From: Polaribacter sp. NJDZ03
GTDB taxonomy: Bacteria; Bacteroidota; Bacteroidia; Flavobacteriales; Flavobacteriaceae
Direction of reading: 5' to 3'
Assembly (NCBI RefSeq): GCF_019263805.1
Contig: NZ_CP079195.1
Location: forward strand, 2,269,501-2,333,500
DNA length: 64,000 nt
The notes beneath the pieces are model-generated. The model was not told the DNA's origin. It saw only the letters and a list, made by a program, of their open reading frames with translations, and did not search any database. A program made the position numbers and the translations under genes. Below are positions 24,203 to 34,965 of this stretch, piece after piece (the stretch's first letter is position 1; each line of letters opens with the position of its first letter).

Positions 24203-24483
24203 AAAAAACTTTGATTGTTAAAACATCTGCAATAATTATTCCAATCCCTCAATTCATAAAAATATTGATTAGTGTCCGATTATTTTTCTTGATAAACCTT
24301 TGTAAATAAGTAATTTTGCATACTTTTTAAATGACACTCTTGTTTTTTAATAATTTAATTAAGGAAAGATATACTAATTTTAGTTGAAATTAGATCTGTT
24401 TGTCAAGCAGTTAGAGCACCGTCTTGATTCTTGATTCTAAAAGCGAAGCGGTCTTATGTCTTTTATCGGACAATAATGAAAAA
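24203..24483. other. 281-bp gap, no gene
   Basis: I see no gene. A segment near 24420-24455, read on the minus strand (GCTTCGCTTTTAGAATCAAG), resembles one at 26149-26170 (GCTTCGCTTTTAGACGCAAG). These look like copies of a short interspersed intergenic sequence. Confidence 0.4.
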
Positions 24484-25110
24484 CTAAGATTTTAAAATTT
24501 TAAGAAAGGAACTTCTATCAACCTCCCTTGCTCCCAAACTCGCTAAATGATCATTATACATTTGGCAATCTATTAAAGTGTATTCTTTCTTTTTAGCGAG
24601 ATGAATAAATGCCAATTTAGAAACATTAGAAACTTTACTAAACATACTTTCTCCACAGAAAATATTGTTAATCTCTAAACCATATAAACCACCTACTAAT
24701 TGATTGTCTTGCCAAACTTCTATAGATTTTGCGATGCCTTTATGGTGTAAATTAATGTAAGCCTGCTCCATATCATCAGTAATCCAAGTACCAAAACCAT
24801 CACTCCTTTCAATATTTTTACAGTTGTAAATTACTTCTCTAAACGCCTTATTTTCCGTGATGATAAATTCATTTTTCTGTATAATTTTTCGCATCGATTT
24901 AGACACTTTAATTTCACCAGGAAACAATACCATTCTTTCTAACGGACAATACCAAACAATAGGGTCTCCTTCCGAAAACCAAGGAAAAATTCCATTTTTG
25001 TAGGCACAAATTAACCGTTCATCAGATAAATCTCCACCTAAAGCGATAATTCCATCTTTTGTAGTTAATTCATAGGGAGGAAATTCAATTTTATCTGTAA
25101 GCCAAATCAT
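24484..25110 (-). CDS. aat: Leucyl/phenylalanyl-tRNA-protein transferase
   Basis: This is a 208-aa protein. It has the Aat signatures FPPYELTTKDGIIALGGDLSDERLICAYKNGIFPWF, the active-site region DPIVWYCPLERMVL and the C-terminal GLYGLEINNIFCGESMFSKVSNVSKLAF. It transfers Leu or Phe from tRNA to N-terminal Lys/Arg of proteins, marking them for ClpS/ClpAP degradation (N-degron pathway). It is a single gene, divergent from the VTT protein. Confidence 0.94.
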   Translation of the reverse strand: MIWLTDKIEFPPYELTTKDGIIALGGDLSDERLICAYKNGIFPWFSEGDPIVWYCPLERMVLFPGEIKVSKSMRKIIQKNEFIITENKAFREVIYNCKNIERSDGFGTWITDDMEQAYINLHHKGIAKSIEVWQDNQLVGGLYGLEINNIFCGESMFSKVSNVSKLAFIHLAKKKEYTLIDCQMYNDHLASLGAREVDRSSFLKILKS

Positions 25111-25193
25111 AAAAATTTATTTGTTGCTAAATTAAGGAATTCATAAAAGAGTAGGAATATAAATTATTGTTCACTTTATAAAAATTAAGTCCT

Positions 25194-25201
25194 TATTTTT
25201 G
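25194..25201 (+). promoter_or_regulatory. -7 promoter box of the VTT-domain gene
   Basis: TATTTTTG matches TAnnTTTG exactly, 32 bp before the ATG at 25234. Confidence 0.5.
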
Positions 25202-25233
25202 TACTCTGTTTAAAGAAAAAGAGAAATCTAAAA

Positions 25234-25857
25234 ATGGCAAAAAAAAGAAAACAAAAAACAAAAACGCATAGAGCAAAACTAATGCACTCCTATTTTCATA
25301 GAACGGGGTTCTATATGTTTATATGGGAGAGTTTAAAGAAAGCTTTCTGGCCAATTGTAATTGTTGTTGCATGTTTATTTCTTTTTAACGAATATGTATA
25401 TAATATCAATGATGGATTGCATCATTTTACAGAAACGGTTTCTAGACTTACGGTTTTAATATTCTTTTTTGTTTCTGAAACCTTGTTAGGCCTAGTGCCT
25501 CCAGAAATTTTTATTGCGTGGTCTAAAAAAACACCTGACCCAATATTAAACTTAACAATTTTAGCTACATTATCATATTCTGGTGGTTTAGTTTCTTACT
25601 TTATAGGTAAAACTGCATTAAGAATTAAGTCGGTTAAAGAATATTTAGAAGTAAAAATGGCTAAGAATTTAAAAAACACTCGCAAATGGGGTGGTATTTT
25701 AATTCTAGTAGGTGCTTTATTTCCATTGCCTTTTTCAATTGCTTGTATTGCTGCAGGAATGATAAAATACCCTTTTAATAAAGTTGTATTTTTTGGTTTA
25801 TTTCGTTTTATTAGATTTGCAATATATGCTTGGGCAATTTTTCAGGTTGTAGATTAA
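25234..25857 (+). CDS. VTT/SNARE-associated (YqaA-like) membrane protein
   Basis: This is a 207-aa protein. A basic N-terminus (MAKKRKQKTKTHRAKL) is followed by four to five helices. The VTT-type features are LGLVPPEIFIAW, GGLVSYFIGKTAL and the re-entrant GGILILVGALFPLPFSIACIAAGMIKYP. The related DedA proteins are now known as lipid (undecaprenyl-phosphate or PE) flippases; the role of this YqaA-type branch is unproven. It lies 30 bp upstream of the DUF1456 gene. Confidence 0.8.
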   Translation: MAKKRKQKTKTHRAKLMHSYFHRTGFYMFIWESLKKAFWPIVIVVACLFLFNEYVYNINDGLHHFTETVSRLTVLIFFFVSETLLGLVPPEIFIAWSKKTPDPILNLTILATLSYSGGLVSYFIGKTALRIKSVKEYLEVKMAKNLKNTRKWGGILILVGALFPLPFSIACIAAGMIKYPFNKVVFFGLFRFIRFAIYAWAIFQVVD

Positions 25858-25887
25858 ATTCAGATTAAAAATAATTATATTAGTATT

Positions 25888-26133
25888 ATGGGATTAACAA
25901 ATAATGACATTTTAAAAAAACTACGTGTAGCTCATAAATTACGCGATACAGATATTGTAGAAATTTGTGCTTTGGTAGATTTTACAGTAAGTAAAGCAGA
26001 ATTAGGTGCCTTATTTAGAAGTGAAGAACACCCAAAATATGTAGAATGTCAAGATCAAATATTGCGTAACTTCTTAAACGGATTGGTTGTTCATTTACGA
26101 GGACCAATGCCTAAAAAAGGTGAAAAGAAATAA
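25888..26133 (+). CDS. DUF1456 (YehS-like) single-repeat protein
   Basis: This is an 81-aa protein. MGLTNNDILKKLRVAHKLRDTDIVEICALVDFTVSKAELGALFRSEEHPKY is a DUF1456 repeat: the N-terminal (R)xxN.D.L+.LR+A and the later alpha-helical half with F+.E. Family members such as E. coli YehS have two repeats in ~150 aa; this one has a single copy plus a basic tail. The function of the family is unknown. The last gene before a strong terminator, it is probably co-transcribed with the VTT protein. Confidence 0.82.
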   Translation: MGLTNNDILKKLRVAHKLRDTDIVEICALVDFTVSKAELGALFRSEEHPKYVECQDQILRNFLNGLVVHLRGPMPKKGEKK

Positions 26134-26211
26134 GTTTTTATTTTTTAGATTGCTTCGCTTTTAGACGCAAGAAACAAACTAACAAAAAATAAACAAACCT
26201 TTATAAAATAT

Positions 26212-26249
26212 AAAAGAGAGATTTCAATAATGAAATCTCTCTTTTTATT
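26212..26249. terminator. Bidirectional rho-independent terminator
   Basis: A perfect 15-bp stem AAAAGAGAGATTTCA/TGAAATCTCTCTTTT with an ATAA loop (26212-26245) is followed by T-rich sequence on both strands. It separates the converging DUF1456 and DUF3127 genes. Confidence 0.85.
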
Positions 26250-26285
26250 TGTCTTGATTCTTAATGCTAAAAATCTTAATACTAT

Positions 26286-26654
26286 TTAAAACGGTAAATC
26301 GTCTGGCTCTTCATCTGTAACTTTAGATGCAGGCTCAAATTGATCTACTGGAGGCAAATTACCACCTGCAGATGCTTGAGATAAGTTTTCTATTCTCCAC
26401 CCAACTATTGAGTTAAAATATTTAGCTTCACCTTGTGGGTTAATCCACTCTCTACCTCTTAAATTGATAGATACTTTTACATCTTGCCCAACTTTGTAAT
26501 TGTTTAATAAATCAGTTTTATCTTGTTGAAACTCGATATTAATCATTTGCGGATATTGATCATCTGTTGTAACCACTAATTCTCTTTTTTGAAATCCGTT
26601 TGATCCAAATGTTTGAACGTCTCCAATTAATTTTACTTTACCAATAACTTCCAT
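26286..26654 (-). CDS. DUF3127 OB-fold protein with SSB-like acidic tip
   Basis: This is a 122-aa protein from ATG 26654 (MEVIGKVKLIGDVQTFGSNGFQKREL). Further in-frame upstream codons overlap the previous gene and are not needed. The beta-rich body (~1-95) is DUF3127, a single-stranded-DNA-binding-like OB fold common in Bacteroidota. The C-terminus is a disordered acidic stretch ending in EEPDDLPF. This closely resembles the DDDIPF tip by which SSB recruits partner proteins. Binding of ssDNA is a family-level expectation. It lies 5 bp downstream of the flavin reductase stop. Confidence 0.85.
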   Translation of the reverse strand: MEVIGKVKLIGDVQTFGSNGFQKRELVVTTDDQYPQMINIEFQQDKTDLLNNYKVGQDVKVSINLRGREWINPQGEAKYFNSIVGWRIENLSQASAGGNLPPVDQFEPASKVTDEEPDDLPF

Positions 26655-26659
26655 AATTT

Positions 26660-27520
26660 CTAATTTAATAAAAGTACTTTCCAAGCACTTTCTACATCAT
26701 TCTTTTTTAAATACTCTTGGGCAAATGTATGTTTTTTTGTGGTTTCTAGTCCAATAAACTCTAAATGATCTTTCTTAAAGTTATTAACATCTGCTTCTGT
26801 TGGCAATTGTTCTACATTGCCCAGCATGCCTAAATTATTACCCGTTAACACGTTGCTATTTCTTATTTCTAAAGGTATTTTATCAACTCCAATGCCCAAA
26901 GTAGTAATTGGTTTTGGTATCTCAAAAAAACCATCTTTAGCCCTTGTGTAAAAATTACCTCCTGCTCTTGCCACCAAGTCTATTTTATGCTGATCTATGC
27001 TTCCGTCATCTCCTAAAACGTCTTCAGAAATATGTACTTTTACCACCTCGCAAATTATTAAATTTCCAGCTCCACCTTCATCACCCGTAAAAATAACATC
27101 ATTTACTTTGCACTCTAATTGCACTGGAGATTCTGCTACTCTAAATGGTTTTATAAGATCTGAAGGCAACATGGTAAACCCTGCTTTTTCAAACTCATTT
27201 ACACCTTGCGGATATTCTGTACTACTTAAAGACATTTGCTGTACCATGGCATAATTTACCACATTTATAACCACTTCTTTGGTAGCCAATACATTCTCTA
27301 ACGTGTGTTTTGTAGTGTTATTTTTTACCCTTCTAGCAGGAGAAAAAATTAATATGGGTGGATTTGCTCCAAAAATATTAAAAAAACTAAAAGGGGATAA
27401 ATTAGGGTTTCCATCTGCATCAACCGTACTAGCAAAAGCAATAGGTCTTGGAGCAATGGCGCCTAATAAATAACGATGTAATTTTTGGGTAGAAATCTCT
27501 TTTGGATTGATGGATAGCAT
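26660..27520 (-). CDS. Flavin reductase-like (flavoredoxin) protein
   Basis: This is a 286-aa protein from ATG 27520 (MLSINPKEISTQKLHRYLLGAIAPRPIAFASTVD). The longer frame to 27556 adds twelve atypical residues. The split-barrel FMN-binding domain covers ~15-190 (RPIAFASTVDADGNPNLSPFSFFNIFGANPPILIFSP). Such proteins reduce flavins with NAD(P)H or bind FMN as electron carriers. The C-terminal ~80 residues (LGIGVDKIPLEIRNSNVLTGNNLGML) form a family extension. It is co-directional with the DUF3127 gene and is probably transcribed with it. Confidence 0.87.
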   Translation of the reverse strand: MLSINPKEISTQKLHRYLLGAIAPRPIAFASTVDADGNPNLSPFSFFNIFGANPPILIFSPARRVKNNTTKHTLENVLATKEVVINVVNYAMVQQMSLSSTEYPQGVNEFEKAGFTMLPSDLIKPFRVAESPVQLECKVNDVIFTGDEGGAGNLIICEVVKVHISEDVLGDDGSIDQHKIDLVARAGGNFYTRAKDGFFEIPKPITTLGIGVDKIPLEIRNSNVLTGNNLGMLGNVEQLPTEADVNNFKKDHLEFIGLETTKKHTFAQEYLKKNDVESAWKVLLLN

Positions 27521-27702
27521 ACTTATAAATTTTATTAATTGCCATTTAGAGCACAACTAAAAAGTTTAACGAAGTCTTTATATCCGTTTGATACTTTTAT
27601 CAAAATAAATTATTGATAAAAAGTAAATATGCTAACTGGCAAATATTATTTGCTTTGTAAAGATACTATCTAATCTTTAAATGAGTTATACAGAGGAAAC
27701 CT

Positions 27703-27710
27703 TATATTTG
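27703..27710 (+). promoter_or_regulatory. -7 promoter box very close to the histidine kinase start
   Basis: TATATTTG matches TAnnTTTG exactly but ends only 5 bp before the ATG at 27716. The expected transcription start would fall at or within the start codon, suggesting a leaderless mRNA. Confidence 0.5.
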
Positions 27711-27715
27711 TTTTG

Positions 27716-28867
27716 ATGAACATTTTTTCTAATACCCTTTTATTTAAACGAATTACCATACTTGTTTCGTTTATTATTGTTTCTTTAATTTTATGGAACA
27801 CCTACACTTTCTTTCAGAAATTTAAGCATGAAGAGCGTATAAAAATGGAAATTTTAGCAACTGCTCAAAAAGAAATTGCTAGCGACACCAACTTAGATGC
27901 TAATGTAGATTTGCCTTTAAAAATTATTGAGAATAACAACAATATTCCCATGATTCTGGTAAATGATAAAGGAGAAATAGAATATTTTCAGAATCTTGAT
28001 TCTGTAAAAGCCTTAAACCCTAAATATCTAGAAAAGCAACTGATAGAAATGAAGGCAGAAAACCAACCGATTGAGGTTAGTTATAAAGGAAAAAATAAAC
28101 AGTTTATTTATTATCGAAATTCAGATTTATTAAACAGATTAACGTATTATCCTATTGCGTTAATTTTAATTTTATTTCTATTTGTAAGTGTTATTTATAT
28201 GTTTTACAGCTCTAATAAAGTTGCGGAAACCAATAAACTTTGGACAGGTATGGCTAAGGAAACAGCGCATCAAATTGGTACACCTTTGTCTTCTCTTTTA
28301 GGATGGATTGCCATTTTAAAAATGGAAAAAGTAGATGATAAATATGTAGAAGAAATACAAAAAGATGTTAGCAGGTTAAACACTATTGCCAATCGTTTTT
28401 CTAAAATTGGCTCTACGCCAGAACTTGAAAAAGAAAATGTGGTTGCTATTACAAAACAAGCTTTCGATTATTTAGAGTCTAGAAGTTCTAAGCAAATTTC
28501 TTTCTCTTTTACAACTTCAGACACCGAGATCTACACCAATTTAAACACAGAATTATTTGGTTGGGTTATAGAAAACCTCATCAAAAATGCTATTGATGCT
28601 ATGTTGGGTAAAGGTCAATTAGATCTAAACATAGAGAATACACCCAAGAAAGTAAAAATTACAGTTTCAGACACCGGAAAAGGAATGCCTAAAAAACTAT
28701 TTAAACAGATTTTTAAACCTGGTTTTACTACTAAAAAACGTGGTTGGGGCTTAGGTTTATCACTATCTAAACGTATTGTTTCTGATTATCATAAAGGAAA
28801 AATATTTGTGCAAAAATCTGAAATTGGAAAAGGAACTACTTTTGAGATTTCACTGAATAAAATTTAG
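27716..28867 (+). CDS. Sensor histidine kinase (orphan)
   Basis: This is a 383-aa membrane kinase. Two helices (~10-30 and ~145-163) flank a ~110-residue periplasmic sensor. The H box is AKETAHQIGTPLSSLLGWI (His185). The N box is ENLIKNAIDAM, with later ATP-lid motifs DTGKGMP, FTTKKRGWGLGLSLSK. In the H box the usual LRTPL/LKTPL is replaced by QIGTPLSS, as in the bacteroidal HPK group. No response regulator is adjacent, so its partner is encoded elsewhere. ATG 27716 is preferred over the TTG one codon upstream. Confidence 0.9.
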   Translation: MNIFSNTLLFKRITILVSFIIVSLILWNTYTFFQKFKHEERIKMEILATAQKEIASDTNLDANVDLPLKIIENNNNIPMILVNDKGEIEYFQNLDSVKALNPKYLEKQLIEMKAENQPIEVSYKGKNKQFIYYRNSDLLNRLTYYPIALILILFLFVSVIYMFYSSNKVAETNKLWTGMAKETAHQIGTPLSSLLGWIAILKMEKVDDKYVEEIQKDVSRLNTIANRFSKIGSTPELEKENVVAITKQAFDYLESRSSKQISFSFTTSDTEIYTNLNTELFGWVIENLIKNAIDAMLGKGQLDLNIENTPKKVKITVSDTGKGMPKKLFKQIFKPGFTTKKRGWGLGLSLSKRIVSDYHKGKIFVQKSEIGKGTTFEISLNKI

Positions 28868-29066
28868 TTTCTTCTTATACTAAAAAGAAACTACATACCA
28901 TCCTTCCTCATAAAATAACGAAAATAATAGCTTTAAAACACCAATCACAGCTACTATTAGTCCTTTTTTAATCAGTAAAAATACCGTTTAAAGAAAGTAA
29001 CTTGCTGTTCACCTTGCTTAACGAGGGGAATCAAATAATAATTTTCTATTTTTCTAGAGTACTTTT

Positions 29067-29074
29067 TATCTTTG
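29067..29074 (+). promoter_or_regulatory. -7 promoter box of the large surface-protein gene
   Basis: TATCTTTG matches TAnnTTTG exactly, 63 bp before the ATG at 29138. Confidence 0.5.
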
Positions 29075-29137
29075 TATAGCAACATGCTATTTTACAACAC
29101 CTTACAAATGTTAAGTAAAATTTAAAAAGACCATCTA

Positions 29138-32100
29138 ATGAAACATAATTTACATAAAATATTAATCTCCATAATTTTATTAACCTTCACACAAGTTGGT
29201 TATAGTCAATTAAGTGATTTACATATTCTTCCGCCATTAAAACAAGATGCTAACAATCAAGCAATCAAAGAACAAACCATCTATTTATCTACTCCAGAAA
29301 CTTCAAGTTTCAATGTAAAAGTATATAAAGGTACTAGTACTACAGCACTTACAACCATATCACTATCAAAAGCAACTCCAAAAACCTACAACCCAGGTAA
29401 TGGAGACAACAATATAACTCTAGTAACCAATGCCAATACAGGAATCATTTTATCTAACAGTGGTTTGCGTTTTGAATCTGAAAATGGAGAAAAATTTTAT
29501 GTAAATTATAGAGGTAGATCTTCTTCACAAGCAGCCTCAATTACCTCTAAAGGTAGAGCTGCTTTAGGCCTGAAATTTAAATGGGGAGGCGCTCCTATTG
29601 AAGCAAATCATAAAACAATGAGTGCTACATTAGGTATTATGGCTACAGAAGACAATACCAAAATAAAAATAAGTGGTTATAATACAAATTGTAAATTTAG
29701 AGCCACAAATACGGTTGGCGGCATTACTGCTAACACCATAAACATTACACTAAACAAAGGACAGTCTTATGTACTTGAAGCTGCAAAAGACGCTACCACT
29801 GCCAATGTAGACGGATGGATTGGTGCCTCTATTGATGCAGACAAAGATATTGCCATTAGTAACGGAATGTTAAATTTTGGTATAAACCCAAGTAGTGCAA
29901 GCAGAGATGCTGGAGCAGACCAACCTGTACCAGAAGACAAATTAGGAAAAGACTATGTTTTTGTGCGTGGTAACGGTGGTACAACGAATGAGTTTGTAAT
30001 CATTATAGGAACCCAAGCAAACACAGAAATTTATGTAAATAATGAAACGACTCCTTTTGCTACCATAGGTATTGGAGAGTATGCAGAAATACCATCTTCT
30101 AAATATTCTGGCACTACATCTGGTAAAAACATGTTTGTATCTTCAACAAAAAATGTATATGCTTACCAAGTACTTTCAGGTAGTTCATCTATTATTACAG
30201 TAAGTTTAAATTTTGTTGCTCCCGTAAATTGTTTATTGCCTGACACAATGGATTATATTTCTAATATAGAAGATATCTCTGGAATTACAGCATCAGGTGG
30301 TTTATACATTGTAGCATCAACAACCACAGCCAATTCAGACATTATTGTTACCAATGACAACAATGTAGTTGCTTTACCTTCTGCGGAAACTGTATCAGGT
30401 ACATCAGAATGGAAAACGTTTTATATTACAGGACTAACAGGAAATGTGTCTGTAAACTCTACAGGACCAATAGCCGTAGGATTTTTAGGGTTTAATGGAG
30501 CAAGAGGTATTGCTGGTTATTTTTCTGGTTTTGATACCGTACCTGTTACCGAATTAGCTATAACCGGTGGAGGATGTTTGCCAGATGGAACCATTGAAGT
30601 AGTAACTAAAAATTTTGAATCTTACCAATGGTATGATAATGGGGTTTTAATGCCTGGTGAAACCAATGCTACTTACGCCCCAACAACATCTGGAGATTAT
30701 TATGTACGTGTTTCTAAAGGAGGTTGCACCTATGATTCTCAACCAATTTCTGCTTATTATTGTAACCCAGATATCATTGTTAACAAAACTGCTGACAAGA
30801 CTGAAGTTATGGAAGGAGAAAATATTACTTTTAAAATTATAGTAGAAAGTAAAGGTGTTAATCCTGTTACAAATATTAATATTTCTGATGTAATGCCTAA
30901 TGGATTAACAGTTGTTAATGCAAGCCCAAGTACTGGTTCTTGGACAACTCCTAATTGGACATTAGGAAATCTTACAAGTGGCCAAGTAGAAACCATTACA
31001 ATTGTTGCAAAAGTAGATCCAATGACGGGTATTAACGCTACTGTTGCTAAAACAAATACAGCTACAAACACGCAAGACCAAACAGATGCCAATATTACAA
31101 GTGATTCTCCTTCTGTTTCTTTTAACATTTTAAGAGATTATGATGGAGACGGTATCGCAGATATTAATGATATTGATGATGATAACGATGGTATTTTAGA
31201 TACAACTGAAGGAAATAATGACACCGATAACGACGGCATACCAAATCAATTAGATTTAGATTCTGATGGCGATGGTTGTCCAGATACTATAGAAGCTCGT
31301 GTGCCTACAGTATTAGAAAGTGCAATTGTAACTAATGGAAATGGTACAAATAACACCAATAATACAATTGCCAATATTACAGACGCAATAATAAACATTA
31401 CAAATAATCCTGTTGGAGATAATGGATTAGCGGCTAGCTTAGAAACTAATGATAATACTACAACCTCTATAAACTATACATCAACCTACAATACGTATGC
31501 GTTAGATAAAAACACAAATGTCTGTGGGGTTGCTATGATTACACAAGTGTACCAAACAGCCACGGAACGTTGGATAGAAATTACCAATAAAGACACCCAA
31601 AATATCGTTGCACCAAATACAGCAATTATTGCACTCTTTAAAAACACTTCTGGAGATCAAACAGGTAATACTCCTACTGCTTTTACCTCTAATACGAGTA
31701 TTATTAACCCAGGAGAATCTATACTAATATCTGCAGGAACTGTTTCTAATAAGCTTTCCACAGTATTAGAAATTGTAAATACAAATGTTACCAATTTTGA
31801 TACTGCAAATGATATTATAGCTGTAACAAGAACTTCTGATGATAATGCTTGGGCAACAAGAATTGATGTTATAGCAACTATAGAAGACAATACAAGTTAT
31901 GTTCGTATTGATGAAGTTTCTAAACCAAATAAAACTGCAGATACAACAGAATGGGTCGCTTTTATTAACGATGCTATTATTACTTATTCAGACGAAGCGA
32001 ATGATAACGCTACAGAACGTCATGCACACGATCCTTTATTATCTGAAATAGCTACAGCAAATGATGAAGCTAATATAAAACCTGGTTTACATAGATTCCA

Positions 32101-33937
32101 ATTCACAGACAGAACTACCGTATTAGGCAATAGTGTTTGGACAAACGGATACCCAGATAGGTCTAGAAATGTAAAAGTTTCTGAAGATTATAATCATATC
32201 GGTAAGTTAAGTGCTAGAAAATTAGAAGTTAAAGAGAGTAGTATTTTTACAGTTACAGACAACCTATTAGTTGTTACTAATGAAATAATTATTAAAGATA
32301 CAAATGATGAAATACGTTTAATTAGTACAGACAACACTAATAAGGCACAGTTAATTCAAACGCATAAGACAACCTCTAAAGTTACTGGTAATGGTAAATT
32401 ATTAGTAGACCAAAACTCTACAATATCAAGTAAATATAGATATAACTATTTAAGCTCTCCTGTACGTACGCTTAATGCTACAACATTTACTATAGAAGAT
32501 GTTTTAAAAGACGGTACAATACCAACCTCTGCAACTTCTGCAATTACAGACATTAATTTTGTGAGTGGGTATGATGGCAATACTACATCTCCTATTTCTA
32601 TAGCAGGTTATTGGGTATACACATATACAACAGGATCTAACGGAAGATCTGGTTGGACTCACAAATACAAAGGTGGAAACATTTCACAAACAGATGGATT
32701 TACTTTTAAAGGATCTGGTGCTGCGCAAAACTATACTTTTGTAGGTACGCCTAAAGACGGTGAATTAACAACTTATATTAGTGCTGGAGATTCTTATTTA
32801 GTTGGTAATCCTTATGCATCTGCAATAAGTGCTAAAAAGTTTATCGAAGATAATTTAGAAGTTACTAACGGTAGTTTATATTTTTGGGAGCATGTAGGAG
32901 AAGAAAGTTCTACAAATGGTTCTGAAGGCCATAATTATGGCGGATATGTTGGTGGATATGCTGTTAGAAACTTATCTGGAGGCGTTGCTGCAAACAGTGT
33001 AGTTGACAATAATAACAGTAATAATGGCACACCTACTTTGGGTAATGGATCTTATACAGAGCCAAAATCTTTTATAGCAATCGGACAAGGATTTTTTATA
33101 GAAGGAGACGATCTACTCTCTGGACCTATTGTTTTTAACAACAGCCAAAGAGAATATGTACAAGAAGGAACAAATTCTCATTTCTTTAAAAGTGGAAACA
33201 AAAAATCAATCGCTAAAAAAAGCTTTACAAATACATTGCCAATTATTAAATTAGGAATGAGTTATACCGATGATAATAACGTCAATTTACATAGACAATT
33301 AGCTATTTCATTTAAAGACAATAACTCTTTTAACTTTGATAAAGGATACGATACTGAAATTTATGATGTAGGAACTACGGATATCTATTGGAAGTTTCCT
33401 AATACCAATGAAAAATATGTAATTACTGGTGTACAAAGTATTTCTGAAGAACTAGAAATTCCTTTAGAGTTGATTATTTCTAAAGACGGACAAGTAACAA
33501 TTAGCTTAGATGAATGGAATGAAATTGACAGAAACATCTACATAACAGATAAATTAACAAGAACATCTTATTTACTTAATAATGAAAGTATTGTTTTAAC
33601 ACTTGCAAAAGGAACCTACACAGACCGTTTTGTACTTGCTTTTTCTGAAATTATTAAAAGCAAAGTATTAGGTATAGAAGATGCAATTTTAGAGAACAAC
33701 GTTTCTATTTACTTAGATAATAACGCTAAAGAATTGGTAATTGATAACAACAGTAATTTAGAATTAAAAAAGGTAACTTTATTTAATTTATTAGGTCAAA
33801 AAGTGGCTGAATGGAATACAATTGAAACCAATACAATCCAAAATAGATTGAAAATTAATACTATTTCTGAATCTATTTATATTGTAAATATTGATACAGA
33901 AAATGGAAGAGTTACTAAAAAAATAGCAGTAGAATAA
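29138..33937 (+). CDS. Large T9SS-secreted surface protein (IgGFc-binding-like, DUF11, thrombospondin type 3 repeats)
   Basis: This is a 1599-aa protein. The signal peptide ([24 protein letters not shown]) is followed by a ~450-residue region resembling the IgGFc-binding N-terminal domain. An Ig-like segment ([12 protein letters not shown]...[12 protein letters not shown]) and a DUF11 domain ([13 protein letters not shown]...) come next. Thrombospondin type 3 calcium repeats follow ([38 protein letters not shown], ~667-710), then a lamin-tail-like segment ([18 protein letters not shown]). The last ~80 residues ([15 protein letters not shown]...[22 protein letters not shown]) are a type A T9SS sorting tail. 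The protein is probably exported through T9SS to the cell surface, with adhesion as the likely role. A strong terminator follows. Confidence 0.85.
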   Translation: MKHNLHKILISIILLTFTQVGYSQLSDLHILPPLKQDANNQAIKEQTIYLSTPETSSFNVKVYKGTSTTALTTISLSKATPKTYNPGNGDNNITLVTNANTGIILSNSGLRFESENGEKFYVNYRGRSSSQAASITSKGRAALGLKFKWGGAPIEANHKTMSATLGIMATEDNTKIKISGYNTNCKFRATNTVGGITANTINITLNKGQSYVLEAAKDATTANVDGWIGASIDADKDIAISNGMLNFGINPSSASRDAGADQPVPEDKLGKDYVFVRGNGGTTNEFVIIIGTQANTEIYVNNETTPFATIGIGEYAEIPSSKYSGTTSGKNMFVSSTKNVYAYQVLSGSSSIITVSLNFVAPVNCLLPDTMDYISNIEDISGITASGGLYIVASTTTANSDIIVTNDNNVVALPSAETVSGTSEWKTFYITGLTGNVSVNSTGPIAVGFLGFNGARGIAGYFSGFDTVPVTELAITGGGCLPDGTIEVVTKNFESYQWYDNGVLMPGETNATYAPTTSGDYYVRVSKGGCTYDSQPISAYYCNPDIIVNKTADKTEVMEGENITFKIIVESKGVNPVTNINISDVMPNGLTVVNASPSTGSWTTPNWTLGNLTSGQVETITIVAKVDPMTGINATVAKTNTATNTQDQTDANITSDSPSVSFNILRDYDGDGIADINDIDDDNDGILDTTEGNNDTDNDGIPNQLDLDSDGDGCPDTIEARVPTVLESAIVTNGNGTNNTNNTIANITDAIINITNNPVGDNGLAASLETNDNTTTSINYTSTYNTYALDKNTNVCGVAMITQVYQTATERWIEITNKDTQNIVAPNTAIIALFKNTSGDQTGNTPTAFTSNTSIINPGESILISAGTVSNKLSTVLEIVNTNVTNFDTANDIIAVTRTSDDNAWATRIDVIATIEDNTSYVRIDEVSKPNKTADTTEWVAFINDAIITYSDEANDNATERHAHDPLLSEIATANDEANIKPGLHRFQFTDRTTVLGNSVWTNGYPDRSRNVKVSEDYNHIGKLSARKLEVKESSIFTVTDNLLVVTNEIIIKDTNDEIRLISTDNTNKAQLIQTHKTTSKVTGNGKLLVDQNSTISSKYRYNYLSSPVRTLNATTFTIEDVLKDGTIPTSATSAITDINFVSGYDGNTTSPISIAGYWVYTYTTGSNGRSGWTHKYKGGNISQTDGFTFKGSGAAQNYTFVGTPKDGELTTYISAGDSYLVGNPYASAISAKKFIEDNLEVTNGSLYFWEHVGEESSTNGSEGHNYGGYVGGYAVRNLSGGVAANSVVDNNNSNNGTPTLGNGSYTEPKSFIAIGQGFFIEGDDLLSGPIVFNNSQREYVQEGTNSHFFKSGNKKSIAKKSFTNTLPIIKLGMSYTDDNNVNLHRQLAISFKDNNSFNFDKGYDTEIYDVGTTDIYWKFPNTNEKYVITGVQSISEELEIPLELIISKDGQVTISLDEWNEIDRNIYITDKLTRTSYLLNNESIVLTLAKGTYTDRFVLAFSEIIKSKVLGIEDAILENNVSIYLDNNAKELVIDNNSNLELKKVTLFNLLGQKVAEWNTIETNTIQNRLKINTISESIYIVNIDTENGRVTKKIAVE

Positions 33938-33974
33938 TTTATTTTTAGGAAATAAAAACTAATTTCTAAACATT

Positions 33975-34010
33975 AAAAAGCCTACTATATATAATAGTAG
34001 GCTTTTTAAT
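33975..34010 (+). terminator. Rho-independent terminator after the large surface protein
   Basis: A perfect 14-bp stem AAAAAGCCTACTAT/ATAGTAGGCTTTTT with a five-base loop ATATA (33975-34007). Confidence 0.88.
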
Positions 34011-34011
34011 T

Positions 34012-34110
34012 AGAAGCTATTTCCCGCTTTCTCTACTCGCTTTTATTGCCAAAAAAAATGGCAATAAAGAGCTCAAACAGACCGTTCAATCAGGGCTAAA
34101 CTTGTTTGCC
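34012..34110 (+). repeat. Interspersed intergenic repeat, copy A
   Basis: It begins AGAAGCTATTTCCCGCTTTC and ends GGGCTAAACTTGTTTGC. Inside is a hairpin TTTATTGCC-(A-rich loop)-GGCAATAAA (34042-34068). An inverted copy with the same ends but a different stem occurs at 35053-35175, about 1 kb away. It is noncoding. Confidence 0.75.
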
Positions 34111-34142
34111 AACTAATTATTTGTAATTTATACAGTATAGTT

Positions 34143-34478
34143 TTAAAGCAAGAAATCTAATATTTTATAAATACCAAAACCTAAAATCATTCCTATTAAC
34201 ATCCAATAAAAACGTTGTTTTTTGTCTGTTTTTACAATTCGCTTATCTAACAATTCTTCATTATTTTTCAATTCAAGTATAATTTCTTTTTTATCGAATT
34301 GTTTATAATTTGATTCTAATGTTAAATCGCTATATTTTAGTTTTACTTTATGCTTAATTCCAGAAAAAGAGAACTTCTTAGATATTATTTTTCCATTTAA
34401 CAAAACACTTTCAACTCCAAAGAAAGAATTTAAAAACTCAATTTTATTAGATTCTATATTAAATTCAGCGTATTTCAT
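34143..34478 (-). CDS. Small tail-anchored protein of unknown function
   Basis: This is a 111-aa protein. The first ~85 residues are beta-rich (KYAEFNIESNKIEFLNSFFGVESVLLNGKIISKKFSF...) and the C-terminus is one membrane helix (FYWMLIGMILGFGIYKILDFLL). This is the arrangement of a tail-anchored protein facing the cytoplasm. The family was not recognised. It lies 22 bp downstream of the HIT gene and is probably transcribed with it. Confidence 0.7.
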   Translation of the reverse strand: MKYAEFNIESNKIEFLNSFFGVESVLLNGKIISKKFSFSGIKHKVKLKYSDLTLESNYKQFDKKEIILELKNNEELLDKRIVKTDKKQRFYWMLIGMILGFGIYKILDFLL

Positions 34479-34500
34479 TTTTAGTTAGAGTTATTAGTTT

Positions 34501-34890
34501 TTATTCAAATTTAGATAAAATACTTGCCGCCAAAGCAACAAACTCTTCATTTGTTAATTTTACTTTTTGATTAAATTGCATGTCTGCCATTGCATTTGTT
34601 GGCACTAAATGTACGTGTACATGTGGTACTTCTAAACCAATAACACTCATACAAACTCTTTTACAAGAAACTGCTTTTTCTAAAGCTTCTGCAACTCGGT
34701 AAGAAAAATCCATCAAGCTTAAATAATCTTCTTTAGATAAATCAAACAACTTGTTTTCTTCTTTTTTAGGAACTACCAACGTATGCCCTTTTGCATTTGG
34801 GTTGATATCTAAAAAAGCAATATAATTATCGTCTTCTGCTACTTTGTAACAAGGAATTTCTCCTTCTATGATTTTTGTAAAAATGCTCAT
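34501..34890 (-). CDS. HIT (histidine triad) family nucleotide-binding protein
   Basis: This is a 129-aa protein. The start MSIFTKIIEGEIPCYKVAEDDNYIAFLDINPNAKGHTLVVPK and the histidine triad HVHVHLVP place it in the HINT/Fhit-like branch. Family members hydrolyse AMP-lysine, adenosine phosphoramidates or dinucleoside polyphosphates. The physiological substrate is unknown. GreA is the next gene upstream on the same strand, an order common in flavobacteria (greA-HIT). Confidence 0.93.
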   Translation of the reverse strand: MSIFTKIIEGEIPCYKVAEDDNYIAFLDINPNAKGHTLVVPKKEENKLFDLSKEDYLSLMDFSYRVAEALEKAVSCKRVCMSVIGLEVPHVHVHLVPTNAMADMQFNQKVKLTNEEFVALAASILSKFE

Positions 34891-34965
34891 TTTTTTATGG
34901 AATTGATTTATAAATTAGACCTCGACTGCGCTCAATCTGACAAACAGTAGTAAAGGTAAAAAAAG

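Noticed and set aside
24400..24450. tRNA-like string (GCAGTTAGAGCACCG)
   Set aside because: No acceptor stem, anticodon loop or T-loop can be built around it; it looks like interspersed intergenic sequence.
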